NCBI RefSeq assembly: GCF_030122845.1
Contig: NZ_CP126084.1
Location: 310,001-374,000, forward strand
DNA length: 64,000 nucleotides
Reading direction: 5' to 3'
DNA from: Paenibacillus woosongensis
GTDB lineage: Bacteria; Bacillota; Bacilli; Paenibacillales; Paenibacillaceae
Shown piece after piece: positions 56,147 through 63,580 of the stretch. A model generated the notes under the pieces. It worked only from the letters and a program-made list of their open reading frames with translations. It made no database searches and was not told where the DNA came from. Each line of letters opens with the position of its first letter. Position 1 is the first letter of the stretch. The position numbers and the translations under genes were made by a program.

Positions 56147-57343
56147 TCAGCTTATTTTGCTTATTTTCGCAATTTTGGTCAGCATCATTTCATCAGAACC
56201 GGTCGAAATGGAGAACAGGCGGCTGTCCCGGTAGAATCTCCCTATGATATGGTCATCGAGATAAGCGTCTTTGCCGAACAGCTGCAGGCATTCGTCGGCG
56301 ACCTTGCGGACCAGTCTGCTGGACTGCAATTTGGCCATTGCGGATAACAAGGAGATGTCTCCCTGCTCCTGCCAAATGGAAGCTGCGACATAATTGCATT
56401 GGCGGCTCAGCTCGATTTCCGTGCGCAATTCCGCGATCTTGAATTGGATCCATTGATTCTTGATGAGGGGTTCGCCGAAGGTGACTCTGGAGCGGCAGTG
56501 CTGGACCGTTAAACGAAGCACCTCGTCAGCCATCGCCGTAGCCCGGCAGGAGGAGATCATATGCTCTTGCGCGAATTGGTTCAATTGGGCGAGAAATCCT
56601 CCGCCATCGTTGCCGATCCGGCAGGATGCGGGAACCCTGACGTCATGAAACGATACGCTGGCAACATTGGCGGTACGATGGCCCATCATGCCGATTTCTT
56701 CGCTAATTTCGATGCCGGGCAGCGAGCGGGGGACGAATAGCAGCACCATGCCCGTCAGCGGGTTGCGGTCTGGCATGGCTGCAAGCACGCAGTACACATC
56801 CGCATCCAGTCCGTTCGTGACGAAATTCTTGACGCCGTTCAGTACATAGTAATCGCTCTCGCGAACCGCTGTGGCTTGGATTGCGGCCACATCCGATCCG
56901 GCGGAAGCCTCCGATACGGCATGGCCAAAAACCAAATCGCCCCGAAGCGCGGGGGACAGCAGTTCTTCGCATTGCGCAGCAGTTCCATAGTCGGCCACTA
57001 ACGGGGCGACCATGTCGTTATGGATGATGATGGCCATGCTGATCCCGGCGGAGGGGATTTTGCCCAGCTCTTCAGCAAATACGATATGCGAGAATATATC
57101 TTGATCCTGTCCGCCATATTGGGAGGGATAGCGCAGGCCCAGTAATTCCTGTTGCCCTAGCTTCTTGAGGATGCTTCTTAGCGGGAACCGGCGCTGCTGT
57201 TCCCAATCTTCTACGTGGGGGAGAATTTCTTTCTTCATGAAGGCTTGCAGTTTCTGCCGCAGCAGCAGGTGGCCTTCCGAGAAGAAGGAATTTGTGTTTT
57301 TTTGCGGATTCAATATTGGGAACTTTTCCGTAGCGGGACTCAT
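56147..57343 (-). CDS. acyl-CoA dehydrogenase-like flavoprotein, copy 1
   Basis: A 398-residue flavoenzyme, distantly paralogous to copy 2: GHAVSEASAGSDVAAIQATA, FVTNGLDADVYCVLA, HCRSRVTFGEPLIKNQWIQF and LQLFGKDAYLDDHIIGRFYRDSRLFSISTGSDEMM. The MCAD-type Glu is replaced by Thr (ISTGSDE), while QFAQEHMI provides Glu at the isovaleryl-type position. Its ATG overlaps the carrier protein stop (ATGA), so the two are coupled. Two different dehydrogenases acting after one carrier suggest two desaturation steps, or a heteromeric enzyme. Confidence 0.85.
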   Translation of the reverse strand: MSPATEKFPILNPQKNTNSFFSEGHLLLRQKLQAFMKKEILPHVEDWEQQRRFPLRSILKKLGQQELLGLRYPSQYGGQDQDIFSHIVFAEELGKIPSAGISMAIIIHNDMVAPLVADYGTAAQCEELLSPALRGDLVFGHAVSEASAGSDVAAIQATAVRESDYYVLNGVKNFVTNGLDADVYCVLAAMPDRNPLTGMVLLFVPRSLPGIEISEEIGMMGHRTANVASVSFHDVRVPASCRIGNDGGGFLAQLNQFAQEHMISSCRATAMADEVLRLTVQHCRSRVTFGEPLIKNQWIQFKIAELRTEIELSRQCNYVAASIWQEQGDISLLSAMAKLQSSRLVRKVADECLQLFGKDAYLDDHIIGRFYRDSRLFSISTGSDEMMLTKIAKISKIS

Positions 57344-57606
57344 AGCTCACTCCCTAACGGCGCCTGAACGGCATTGTGCTTAATATAGTCTGCCAGTCTT
57401 CCAAATTCATTCAAGATGTCGATATCGATTTGATTGCCGAAGAAATCAAGGCCGAATTCATGCTGTATGGCCACGATAACTTGAATGATATCCATGGAAT
57501 CCATGCTCAGCTGTTCAATAAAATTGTCTTCAGCGCAGAATTCGGCATCGGTACCCTTCACCTGGTTGATAATTTGGCTAAGCTTGTTCTCAATTTCATG
57601 CTCCAC
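57340..57606 (-). CDS. acyl/peptidyl carrier protein
   Basis: An 88-residue acidic helical protein with the phosphopantetheine site LSMDSMDIIQ (Ser in DSM, about 37) followed by IVAIQHEFGLDF, as in acyl and aminoacyl carrier proteins. GTG start 10 bases after AAGGAGG. It is the first gene of the cluster and would hold the amino acid activated by the adenylation enzyme during oxidation by the following genes. Confidence 0.9.
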   Translation of the reverse strand: MEHEIENKLSQIINQVKGTDAEFCAEDNFIEQLSMDSMDIIQVIVAIQHEFGLDFFGNQIDIDILNEFGRLADYIKHNAVQAPLGSEL

Positions 57607-57668
57607 AACATAGCTCCCTCCTTAAAAATACATTAATTATTAAAAAATAGAATTTTATGCTATTTAAT

Positions 57669-57697
57669 ATAATACTTTCTAGAATTGTGGTTGGCAA
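57669..57697 (-). promoter_or_regulatory. promoter of the biosynthetic cluster
   Basis: On the minus strand TTGCCA (57692-57697), a 17-bp spacer and TATTAT (57669-57674) lie ~60 bases before the carrier protein start. Confidence 0.6.
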
Positions 57698-57817
57698 TGG
57701 CTACATTTGTCGCATTTTGGTAATTTGTCATTCCTATTATTTTCATGTAACTGAATGGATAATTATGCTAATATGTGTCACAGGAATATTGCTATGGCCA
57801 ATAGAAAGGACGGTACT

Positions 57818-58591
57818 ATGAAAAATGATTTGTTACAAATCGGCCCGGTGACCGTTTACGGATATGGGCTGATGATCGCGATCGGCATTATCGTGGCTTA
57901 TAGAGTCCTGATTCATAGAGCGGGAACCCGGCAAATCGCACCATCCGATATCGCTACATTAACGCTCCGAGGTTTGCTGTTTGGATTTATTGGCGCTAAG
58001 GTGCTCTATTGGATAACGCAATACAGGAATATTATCGATAATCCGCGAATTCTTCTGGATTTATCCGCAGGTTATGTCGTGTATGGAGGGATTATCGGGG
58101 GGATCTTGGCGGGTTATGTGTATTGCAGGAAGAAGAGAATGAACTTTTTACAGTGCCTGGATCTTTTTGCGCCATCGATTGCTCTGGCCCAGGGGTTTGG
58201 CAGAATTGGCTGTTTCCTGGCTGGCTGCTGTTATGGCGCAGAGACGGATAGCTGGTTTGGCATCATATTTCATGAATCTCATTACGCTCCTAATGGAGTT
58301 ACACTGGTGCCTACGCAGCTGTTCGAAAGCGCCTTTAATTTTGCCTTGTTTTTTGTCCTCATATATATTGCCAAAAGGGTGCGCCAGACTGGGCTCATCG
58401 CCAGCTTGTATCTGCTCTTGTACAGCGTAGGGAGATTCGTCATTGAGTTCTATAGAGGGGATATCATCCGGGGGAATGTCGGTATGCTGTCCACCTCGCA
58501 ATGGATTGCGATCATTGTATTTATGTTCACCTGCGCTGTTCTGCTGCCCATGCTAATTAAATCTTCTGCCCGTCCATCCACAGCCGAATAA
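57818..58591 (+). CDS. Lgt-family membrane protein, atypical active site
   Basis: A 257-residue polytopic protein of the prolipoprotein diacylglyceryl transferase family: GPVTVYGYGLMIAIGI, GFIGAKVLYWI, QGFGRIGCFLAGCCYGAETD and a late YRGD segment. Compared with true Lgt, the HGG motif reads YGG and the GRxGNFxNxE signature reads GRIGCFLAGCC, so the His and Glu thought essential are absent, although GR is kept. It is therefore a paralogue that may act on another substrate. The ATG at 57818 follows AAAGGA; earlier ATGs at 57755 and 57776 would add residues not seen in the family. It is divergent from the carrier protein gene. Confidence 0.75.
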   Translation: MKNDLLQIGPVTVYGYGLMIAIGIIVAYRVLIHRAGTRQIAPSDIATLTLRGLLFGFIGAKVLYWITQYRNIIDNPRILLDLSAGYVVYGGIIGGILAGYVYCRKKRMNFLQCLDLFAPSIALAQGFGRIGCFLAGCCYGAETDSWFGIIFHESHYAPNGVTLVPTQLFESAFNFALFFVLIYIAKRVRQTGLIASLYLLLYSVGRFVIEFYRGDIIRGNVGMLSTSQWIAIIVFMFTCAVLLPMLIKSSARPSTAE

Positions 58592-58605
58592 GGCTGTGGA
58601 TTTTG
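58577..58605 (+). terminator. terminator overlapping lgt-like stop
   Basis: CCACAGCC-GAATAA-GGCTGTGG-ATTTTG; the loop contains the stop codon. Confidence 0.7.
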
Positions 58606-58612
58606 CATGAAA

Positions 58613-58641
58613 TGAAACCTTTTGGCCGGAATTCATGTATT
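58613..58641 (+). promoter_or_regulatory. ECF (SigW-like) promoter before pspA
   Basis: TGAAAC (58613-58618) matches the SigW -35 element; 17 bases later TGTATTAT stands where CGTA is expected. The homologous B. subtilis operon is SigW-controlled, which supports the call. Confidence 0.5.
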
Positions 58642-58676
58642 ATAGGTAAATGCCAACTAGCGAGGGGGAACTCTAT

Positions 58677-59429
58677 ATGGGAATCTTGTCGAGATTTCGG
58701 GATATTATGAGAGCCAACGTCAACTCGTTCGTGGATCGGGCGGAGGATCCGGCGAAGGCCATGGATGAATATATGAGGAACCTGTACAGCGATCTGGGCC
58801 AGGTGAAGGCGGAAGCGGCAGCGGTGCTTGCGAATGAGCGAAGGGCCAAGGCTTCTCTGGATGAATGCCAGGCTGAGATCAGGAAGCTGCAGCGTTACGC
58901 CGAGAAAGCCGTGGAAGCGGGCAATGAGGATGACGCCCTGAAGTTTCTGGATCGGAAAGCGCAGCAGGCCGCGAAGCTGAATGAGCTGCAAACGGCTCAC
59001 GAGCTGGCTGCCGCCAAGGCGGCAAGCATGCAGCAGCTGCAGGAGAAGCTGATATCCGACCTCGGGCAGCTGGAGGCACGGCAATCCGAACTGAAGGATA
59101 AGCTTGCCTTCTCCCGAATGCAGCAAGGCAGCGGTGCGGGCAGCAGCCTATCTGCCGGCACTTTCGATGAACTAGAGGAGAAAGCGTATCTCGCCGCGGA
59201 AGAAGCACTGGCATTGGCCGAGCTTCGGGCTGGAGAAGCACTGGACAATGCTGCTGATCCGGCGGTTCATTTGAAAGACGATAACATGAAGCCGGGTGTA
59301 AATGCTGGCTCGAACAATAGCACGAGCAATCGCACAAACTCTAGCACAAACTCTAGCGCCAGCACTTCTGCGAGCGTCGAAGATGAATTAGCAGCAATCA
59401 AAGCAAGAATGAACAAGAGGGAATTGTGA
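58677..59429 (+). CDS. pspA: PspA/IM30 family phage-shock protein
   Basis: A 250-residue coiled-coil membrane-repair protein: GILSRFRDIMRANVNSFVDRAEDPAKAMDEY at the start, then long charged helices (~25-215) and a Ser/Asn/Thr-rich linker (~215-235) before a last helix VEDELAAIKARMNKREL. PspA coats stressed membranes as oligomers. The ATG at 58677 follows GAGGGGGA. Order and content (PspA, zinc-ribbon, TPM, SPFH) match B. subtilis ydjF-ydjG-ydjH-ydjI. Confidence 0.9.
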   Translation: MGILSRFRDIMRANVNSFVDRAEDPAKAMDEYMRNLYSDLGQVKAEAAAVLANERRAKASLDECQAEIRKLQRYAEKAVEAGNEDDALKFLDRKAQQAAKLNELQTAHELAAAKAASMQQLQEKLISDLGQLEARQSELKDKLAFSRMQQGSGAGSSLSAGTFDELEEKAYLAAEEALALAELRAGEALDNAADPAVHLKDDNMKPGVNAGSNNSTSNRTNSSTNSSASTSASVEDELAAIKARMNKREL

Positions 59430-59463
59430 TGCAAGCTACTTTTTGGGTACCTGAGGTGAGCAA

Positions 59464-60495
59464 ATGCCGGTAATCGACTACAAATGTCCCAATTGCGGCA
59501 GCGGCATGGTCTTTAACGGAAGAACCGGAGCATTGACTTGTCAAGGCTGCGGGAGACAAGACAACATTGAACAGCTTCCTGATCCGCTTACGCAGCAGTC
59601 ATTTTCCGAAAGTCGGGGGAGAGGGTATCACTGCAATAGCTGCGGGGCTGAGGTGATGGCCGACGCGGAGACGACCGCCACGGTGTGCAGCTTCTGCGGT
59701 ACGGCTGTCGTCCTCGGCGACCGTCTGACCGGGAATCTGGCCCCGGCCAAGGTGCTTCCTTTTCTGATCAGCAAGGAAGAGGCGATGGCGGCTTTCCGGA
59801 AATGGTGCAGGAACGGCCTGCTTACCCCCGGTGGATTTATGACCGCGGATCGCGTTAAGGGGATCACCGGAGTGTATGTTCCTTTCTGGCTCTATGAGCT
59901 GCATAATCGCGTTGAGGTTCATGGCCATGCTACGAAAGTAAGGACTTATACGCGGGGCGACTATCAATATACAGAAACGCAGCATTTTGCGATATACCGC
60001 AAGCTCCGCCTGAATTACGTCAATTTGCCAATTGATGCTTCGCATAAAATGAGCGACGATCTGATGGATAAGCTGGAGCCTTTTCCGTACGAGCGGCTGA
60101 AGGGCTTCAAGAGTCCCTACCTCGCCGGTTATACTGCGGACAAATACAGCTATGATGATCGGGAGCTGCTTCCACGGGCCATGGAGAAGATTCGCAGCTA
60201 TATTGAATCCTCCATTTCATCGTCTGTGTCAGGGTATACTTCCGTCAGCTTCACCAATAAGCAGATCGATACGACCCCGAAGCGGGCCGACTATTGCCTG
60301 ATTCCGGTATGGATGGTGAAGTACGACTATAACCGGTCGGAGTACTTGTTCGCGATGAACGGCCAGACCGGGAAGGTCGTCGGCAAGCCGCCGCTCAGCA
60401 AAGCGAAGGTCTCCGCCTGGTTTGCGGGCGTATCGGGCGTAACCCTGCTATCCCTGAAGCTGATCTCCTGGATGATGGGGGGAGGATTCCTGTGA
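59464..60495 (+). CDS. ydjG: YdjG-like zinc-ribbon membrane protein
   Basis: A 343-residue protein with two N-terminal zinc ribbons (CPNCGSG...CQGCGRQ and CNSCGAE...CSFCGTA), a central domain, and a C-terminal membrane segment (WFAGVSGVTLLSLKLISWMM). In B. subtilis YdjG and YdjH form a membrane complex that recruits PspA. GAGGTGAGCAA precedes the ATG. It overlaps the next gene by 4 bases (GTGA). Confidence 0.85.
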   Translation: MPVIDYKCPNCGSGMVFNGRTGALTCQGCGRQDNIEQLPDPLTQQSFSESRGRGYHCNSCGAEVMADAETTATVCSFCGTAVVLGDRLTGNLAPAKVLPFLISKEEAMAAFRKWCRNGLLTPGGFMTADRVKGITGVYVPFWLYELHNRVEVHGHATKVRTYTRGDYQYTETQHFAIYRKLRLNYVNLPIDASHKMSDDLMDKLEPFPYERLKGFKSPYLAGYTADKYSYDDRELLPRAMEKIRSYIESSISSSVSGYTSVSFTNKQIDTTPKRADYCLIPVWMVKYDYNRSEYLFAMNGQTGKVVGKPPLSKAKVSAWFAGVSGVTLLSLKLISWMMGGGFL

Positions 60496-61277
60496 GAAAG
60501 CATTATGCGATATTAACGGTGCTATTTTGTCTCGCTGCATATTTCGCCATTCCCTTTGGAACGTCGGCAGCAGCTGAAACGAAAAAGCTGATCTATGACG
60601 AAGCGAACCTGCTCAGCGAAGAGGAGTATATGGAGCTAAATGCGATGGCGAACGAGTACGGAGCCAAGCGGGAAACGGATATGATCATTATTACTTCTAA
60701 CAATGAGGACAATACCGATGTCGAGCTGATGACGGAGGACTTTTACGATGAGCAGGCGCCGGGTTACGATAAACCCCATGGCAACGCGGTGATTCTGACG
60801 CTGGATATGAGGAATCGGGACGTCTATTTGGCCGGGTTCTACAAGGCAGAGGAGTTCCTGGATGACGGCAGGCTTGATCGGATCCGCGAGAAAATTACGC
60901 CGAATTTAACAAACGGCGACTATAAGCTGGCTTTTGAAAAATATATTAAAACCGCCCATAAATACATGGGCTTCAAGCCGGGAGTGGACCCGGACAACCC
61001 GCTGTTCAACTTTGGCTTCCAGCTGATTGCAGCCCTGGTCGTTGGAGGAATCGTCGTGGGCATTATGACTTACCGCTCCGGCGGCCGCGTTACGGTCAAC
61101 CGGCGCACCTATGAGGATGCCAGCACTTCAGGGATCGTGGATCGTCAGGATCAATACCTGCGAACGACGACGACGAAGCGGAAGATCGAACGGAGCACGA
61201 GCAGCAGCTCGGGCGGCGGGGGCGGCGGCATTACCGGCGGCGGCCATTCGCATAGCGGCAGCAGAGGGAAATTCTAA
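60492..61277 (+). CDS. ydjH: YdjH-like TPM-domain membrane protein
   Basis: A 261-residue protein with a signal peptide (~1-27), a TPM domain (LIYDEANLLSEEEYMELNAM; DMIIITSNNEDN; GNAVILTLDMRNRDVYLAGF), a membrane segment (~173-195) and a flexible tail with a Gly run and GGHSHSGSRGKF. The TPM domain faces outside. Partner of YdjG. GTG start. Confidence 0.85.
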   Translation: MRKHYAILTVLFCLAAYFAIPFGTSAAAETKKLIYDEANLLSEEEYMELNAMANEYGAKRETDMIIITSNNEDNTDVELMTEDFYDEQAPGYDKPHGNAVILTLDMRNRDVYLAGFYKAEEFLDDGRLDRIREKITPNLTNGDYKLAFEKYIKTAHKYMGFKPGVDPDNPLFNFGFQLIAALVVGGIVVGIMTYRSGGRVTVNRRTYEDASTSGIVDRQDQYLRTTTTKRKIERSTSSSSGGGGGGITGGGHSHSGSRGKF

Positions 61278-61298
61278 TCGAAGGGACGGGAGAGCAAG

Positions 61299-62312
61299 AT
61301 GGGATTCTTCAGAAATCAATTCGCGAACGTCGTAGAATGGGAAGAGTTTAGAGATGACATGATCTTCTGGAAGTGGAGCAACCGGGAGATCAAGAAGGGC
61401 AGCAAACTGATCATCCGCGCCGGCCAGGACGCGATTTTCGTCAATAATGGCAAGGTGGAAGGGATTTTCAAGGATGAGGGCTCATACAACATCGAGTCGG
61501 AGATCATCCCTTTCTTATCCACGTTAAAAGGCTTCAAATTCGGCTTCAACAGCGGCATGCGGGTAGAGGTTCTGTTCGTCAACACGAAGGAATTTACGGT
61601 TAGATGGGGAACGCAGAATCCAATTCTGATTCCGACGCCTCAGCTGCCGGGCGGCATGCCGATTCGCGCCAACGGAACGTTTAACTTTAAAGTCAGTGAT
61701 TACGTGTCGCTGATTGATAATATCGCCGGAATGAAAGGCAGCTATCTCGTGGAGGATGTCAAAATCCGCATCACTTCTGTATTGGATCAGCTGCTCATGA
61801 AGTGGATCAGCCGGGAAGGCAAGGACATGTTCAATCTGCAGGCCAATGCCTCGGAAATTGCCAAAGGGATTCGTGAAGACCTGGATATGGAAATGCTGGG
61901 CAACGGAATGACGATTACCGGCTTCCAGGTGATGAGCTTCAACTATCCTCAGGAAATCCAGGATATGATCACGAAGACGGCGTCCCATGAAATGATCGGC
62001 AATCTGCAGAAATACCAGCAGGTCAGCATGACGGACGGCATCGCTTCGGGCAAAGTGCAGGGCGGCGGCATGGCCTCGGATATGGCGGGCATGATGATGG
62101 GCATGACGATGGCCAGCGAAATGATGAAGAACATGAATATGAACATGCATCAAAATCAGAATCCAGGCCAGAACCAACCCCAGCAGCACAATCAGCAGCC
62201 CCCGGCGGCTTCTGCTTCCGAAGGCGGCAAACGCCCTAACTTCTGTCCGAACTGCGGCGCCAAGAATGAAGGGGCGAACTTCTGTCCGAATTGCGGCCAG
62301 AAGCTGAACTAA
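61299..62312 (+). CDS. ydjI: YdjI-like SPFH-domain protein with C-terminal zinc ribbon
   Basis: A 337-residue protein: VEWEEFRDDMIFWKWSNREIKKGSKLII, an SPFH (stomatin-like) domain to ~230, a Met/Gly/Gln-rich linker and a zinc ribbon CPNCGAKNEGANFCPNCG at the end. In B. subtilis YdjI links PspA to YdjGH. GGGACGGGAGAGCAAG precedes the ATG. Last gene of the operon, followed by a terminator. Confidence 0.88.
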   Translation: MGFFRNQFANVVEWEEFRDDMIFWKWSNREIKKGSKLIIRAGQDAIFVNNGKVEGIFKDEGSYNIESEIIPFLSTLKGFKFGFNSGMRVEVLFVNTKEFTVRWGTQNPILIPTPQLPGGMPIRANGTFNFKVSDYVSLIDNIAGMKGSYLVEDVKIRITSVLDQLLMKWISREGKDMFNLQANASEIAKGIREDLDMEMLGNGMTITGFQVMSFNYPQEIQDMITKTASHEMIGNLQKYQQVSMTDGIASGKVQGGGMASDMAGMMMGMTMASEMMKNMNMNMHQNQNPGQNQPQQHNQQPPAASASEGGKRPNFCPNCGAKNEGANFCPNCGQKLN

Positions 62313-62324
62313 ATCATTAATTGC

Positions 62325-62383
62325 AAAAAAGAATTAAACGATGGACCAGTGATGATGGCTCATGCGTTTAATTCTTTTTTTTA
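62325..62383 (+). terminator. terminator of pspA operon
   Basis: AAAAAGAATTAAACG pairs with CGTTTAATTCTTTTT across a ~28-base loop, with eight T at the end. Confidence 0.85.
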
Positions 62384-62625
62384 ACTATGCGTACTTGCGT
62401 CAGCTTCTGTTGTATTGTTCAACTTATAGTAAATGGAAGAATAGCAGTTAATTTCTGCGGCATAGGCGGAAGAGTAGATTTAGATGGATTTCATGTCATT
62501 AGAATAAGAGAAATGGCCAATCACGGCTGGATTCTTGATTTTAGGTGCATCAAATCCATCTAATCCCCTGAAGTATGCATTAAGAGCATAATTAGATACA
62601 TGAATTCCATTTCGTATTACTATTC
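62384..62625. other. gene-free region with long-range inverted repeat
   Basis: TTAGATGGATTT (62480-62491) is the exact reverse complement of 62552-62563, with a 60-base loop and partial pairing beyond. No gene is seen. Confidence 0.5.
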
Positions 62626-63100
62626 TTACAGTTCCGTCCATGTCACGTTTAACTCAATGACCCCTTTGTTCGAGGACAATCGTCCGCCAATCATGGACCA
62701 GCTTTCGTTCTTCTCGGGATTGTCGCCTTGAATGATAATGTTCTTATCGTCAATGGTCTGACCGGAATCGTCCAAGTTTTGTGTTTTGAAATAATCCTTG
62801 TATAGCTTGGTGATCGCCGCCATGTCTTCTTCGGATGAGAAAATAAGCAGCACCGATTTCTTGCCGTCATTAATTTCAGAGTGGGATGTGCTGATCTTGG
62901 CATCGTCCGGAAGAGGGAAATCCGCCGGCAAAATTTTCAGGTCTTTGCTCATCATGGCCTTGGGCTCCGGCAGTCATGTTCTGTACGGCCTCTGTATCCG
63001 GCGGTTGTTGTGCTGGCCTGCTTTTGGAGGATTGGCAGGCGCTTACCCCCATCAATACAAGAATGGATAACAGTAAATACATCAATCTGCTGATCTTCAT
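62626..63100 (-). pseudogene. lipoprotein gene with one frameshift
   Basis: From ATG at 63100 (AAGGAGAG upstream) the frame reads MKISRLMYLLLSILVLMGVSAC, a lipoprotein signal peptide with Cys22, then a Pro/Gln linker and VQNMTAGAQ. At about 62957-62965 it leaves phase; the real continuation MMSKDLKILPADFPLPDDAK and on to VIELNVTWTEL is in the next frame and ends at 62626. Restoring one base gives a ~157-residue protein. Family not recognised. Confidence 0.7.
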
Positions 63101-63450
63101 GAATTTGTCTCTCCTTCTCCACGTTCCCCGTATTTCCAAACCCATCCCATATTAATACGTTTTTGCATTTTATCGTACGGTGGATAGGCCCATTTATGAA
63201 GCCGTTTCACAGTTTTGGAAATATACTTTAGACCCGCATGGCTGCTTCCTTCCTCCTAGTCTGCGCTGCAGTCGAAGCCACTGCGTCAAACTCAAAAAAA
63301 CGAGCCACTCCAAGAGCGTGGGAAATGTAAGCGCACTCTTGACGCAGAAAGGGTTATTTTTGCGCCAAATCCGGATTCCTTATTTCTTTACATCTACTTT
63401 TTTTGGGAGTAATTCATGACGAACTGGTTTATACCATCAATAATCCTTTA
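63101..63450. other. gene-free region
   Basis: Nothing recognisable as a gene. It ends with a segment of possible promoter/leader character before the riboswitch remnant. Confidence 0.4.
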
Positions 63451-63572
63451 TCGCTGAATTCTACAGTCGGAAACGGGGGAACCAGAGGGATGTGCATGTA
63501 TGTCCCAGGGGTGAATCGCTTGATCTGGATCAGGTAAACGTCAAGTGTAGGGCTACTGCTCTGAGTGCGGCT
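63451..63572 (+). ncRNA. c-di-AMP (ydaO-yuaA) riboswitch, 3' end lost
   Basis: TCGCTGAATTCTACAGTCGG, GGAAACGGGGGAACCA, CCAGGGGTGAATCGC, GATCAGGTAAACG and TGTAGGGCTACTGCTCTGAG occur in the order of the ydaO-yuaA aptamer. The next conserved block, CCCGAAUCCGUCAGCUAACCUCG, is absent; the sequence departs at about 63571, where a minus-strand MFS gene end begins at 63581. The sensor is thus truncated and has no gene to control on its strand. Assignment from recalled consensus. Confidence 0.62.
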
Positions 63573-63580
63573 AGTTCGTA

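Noticed and set aside
63180..63419. 79-residue frame before the riboswitch remnant
   Set aside because: No motif or ribosome site; composition looks non-coding.
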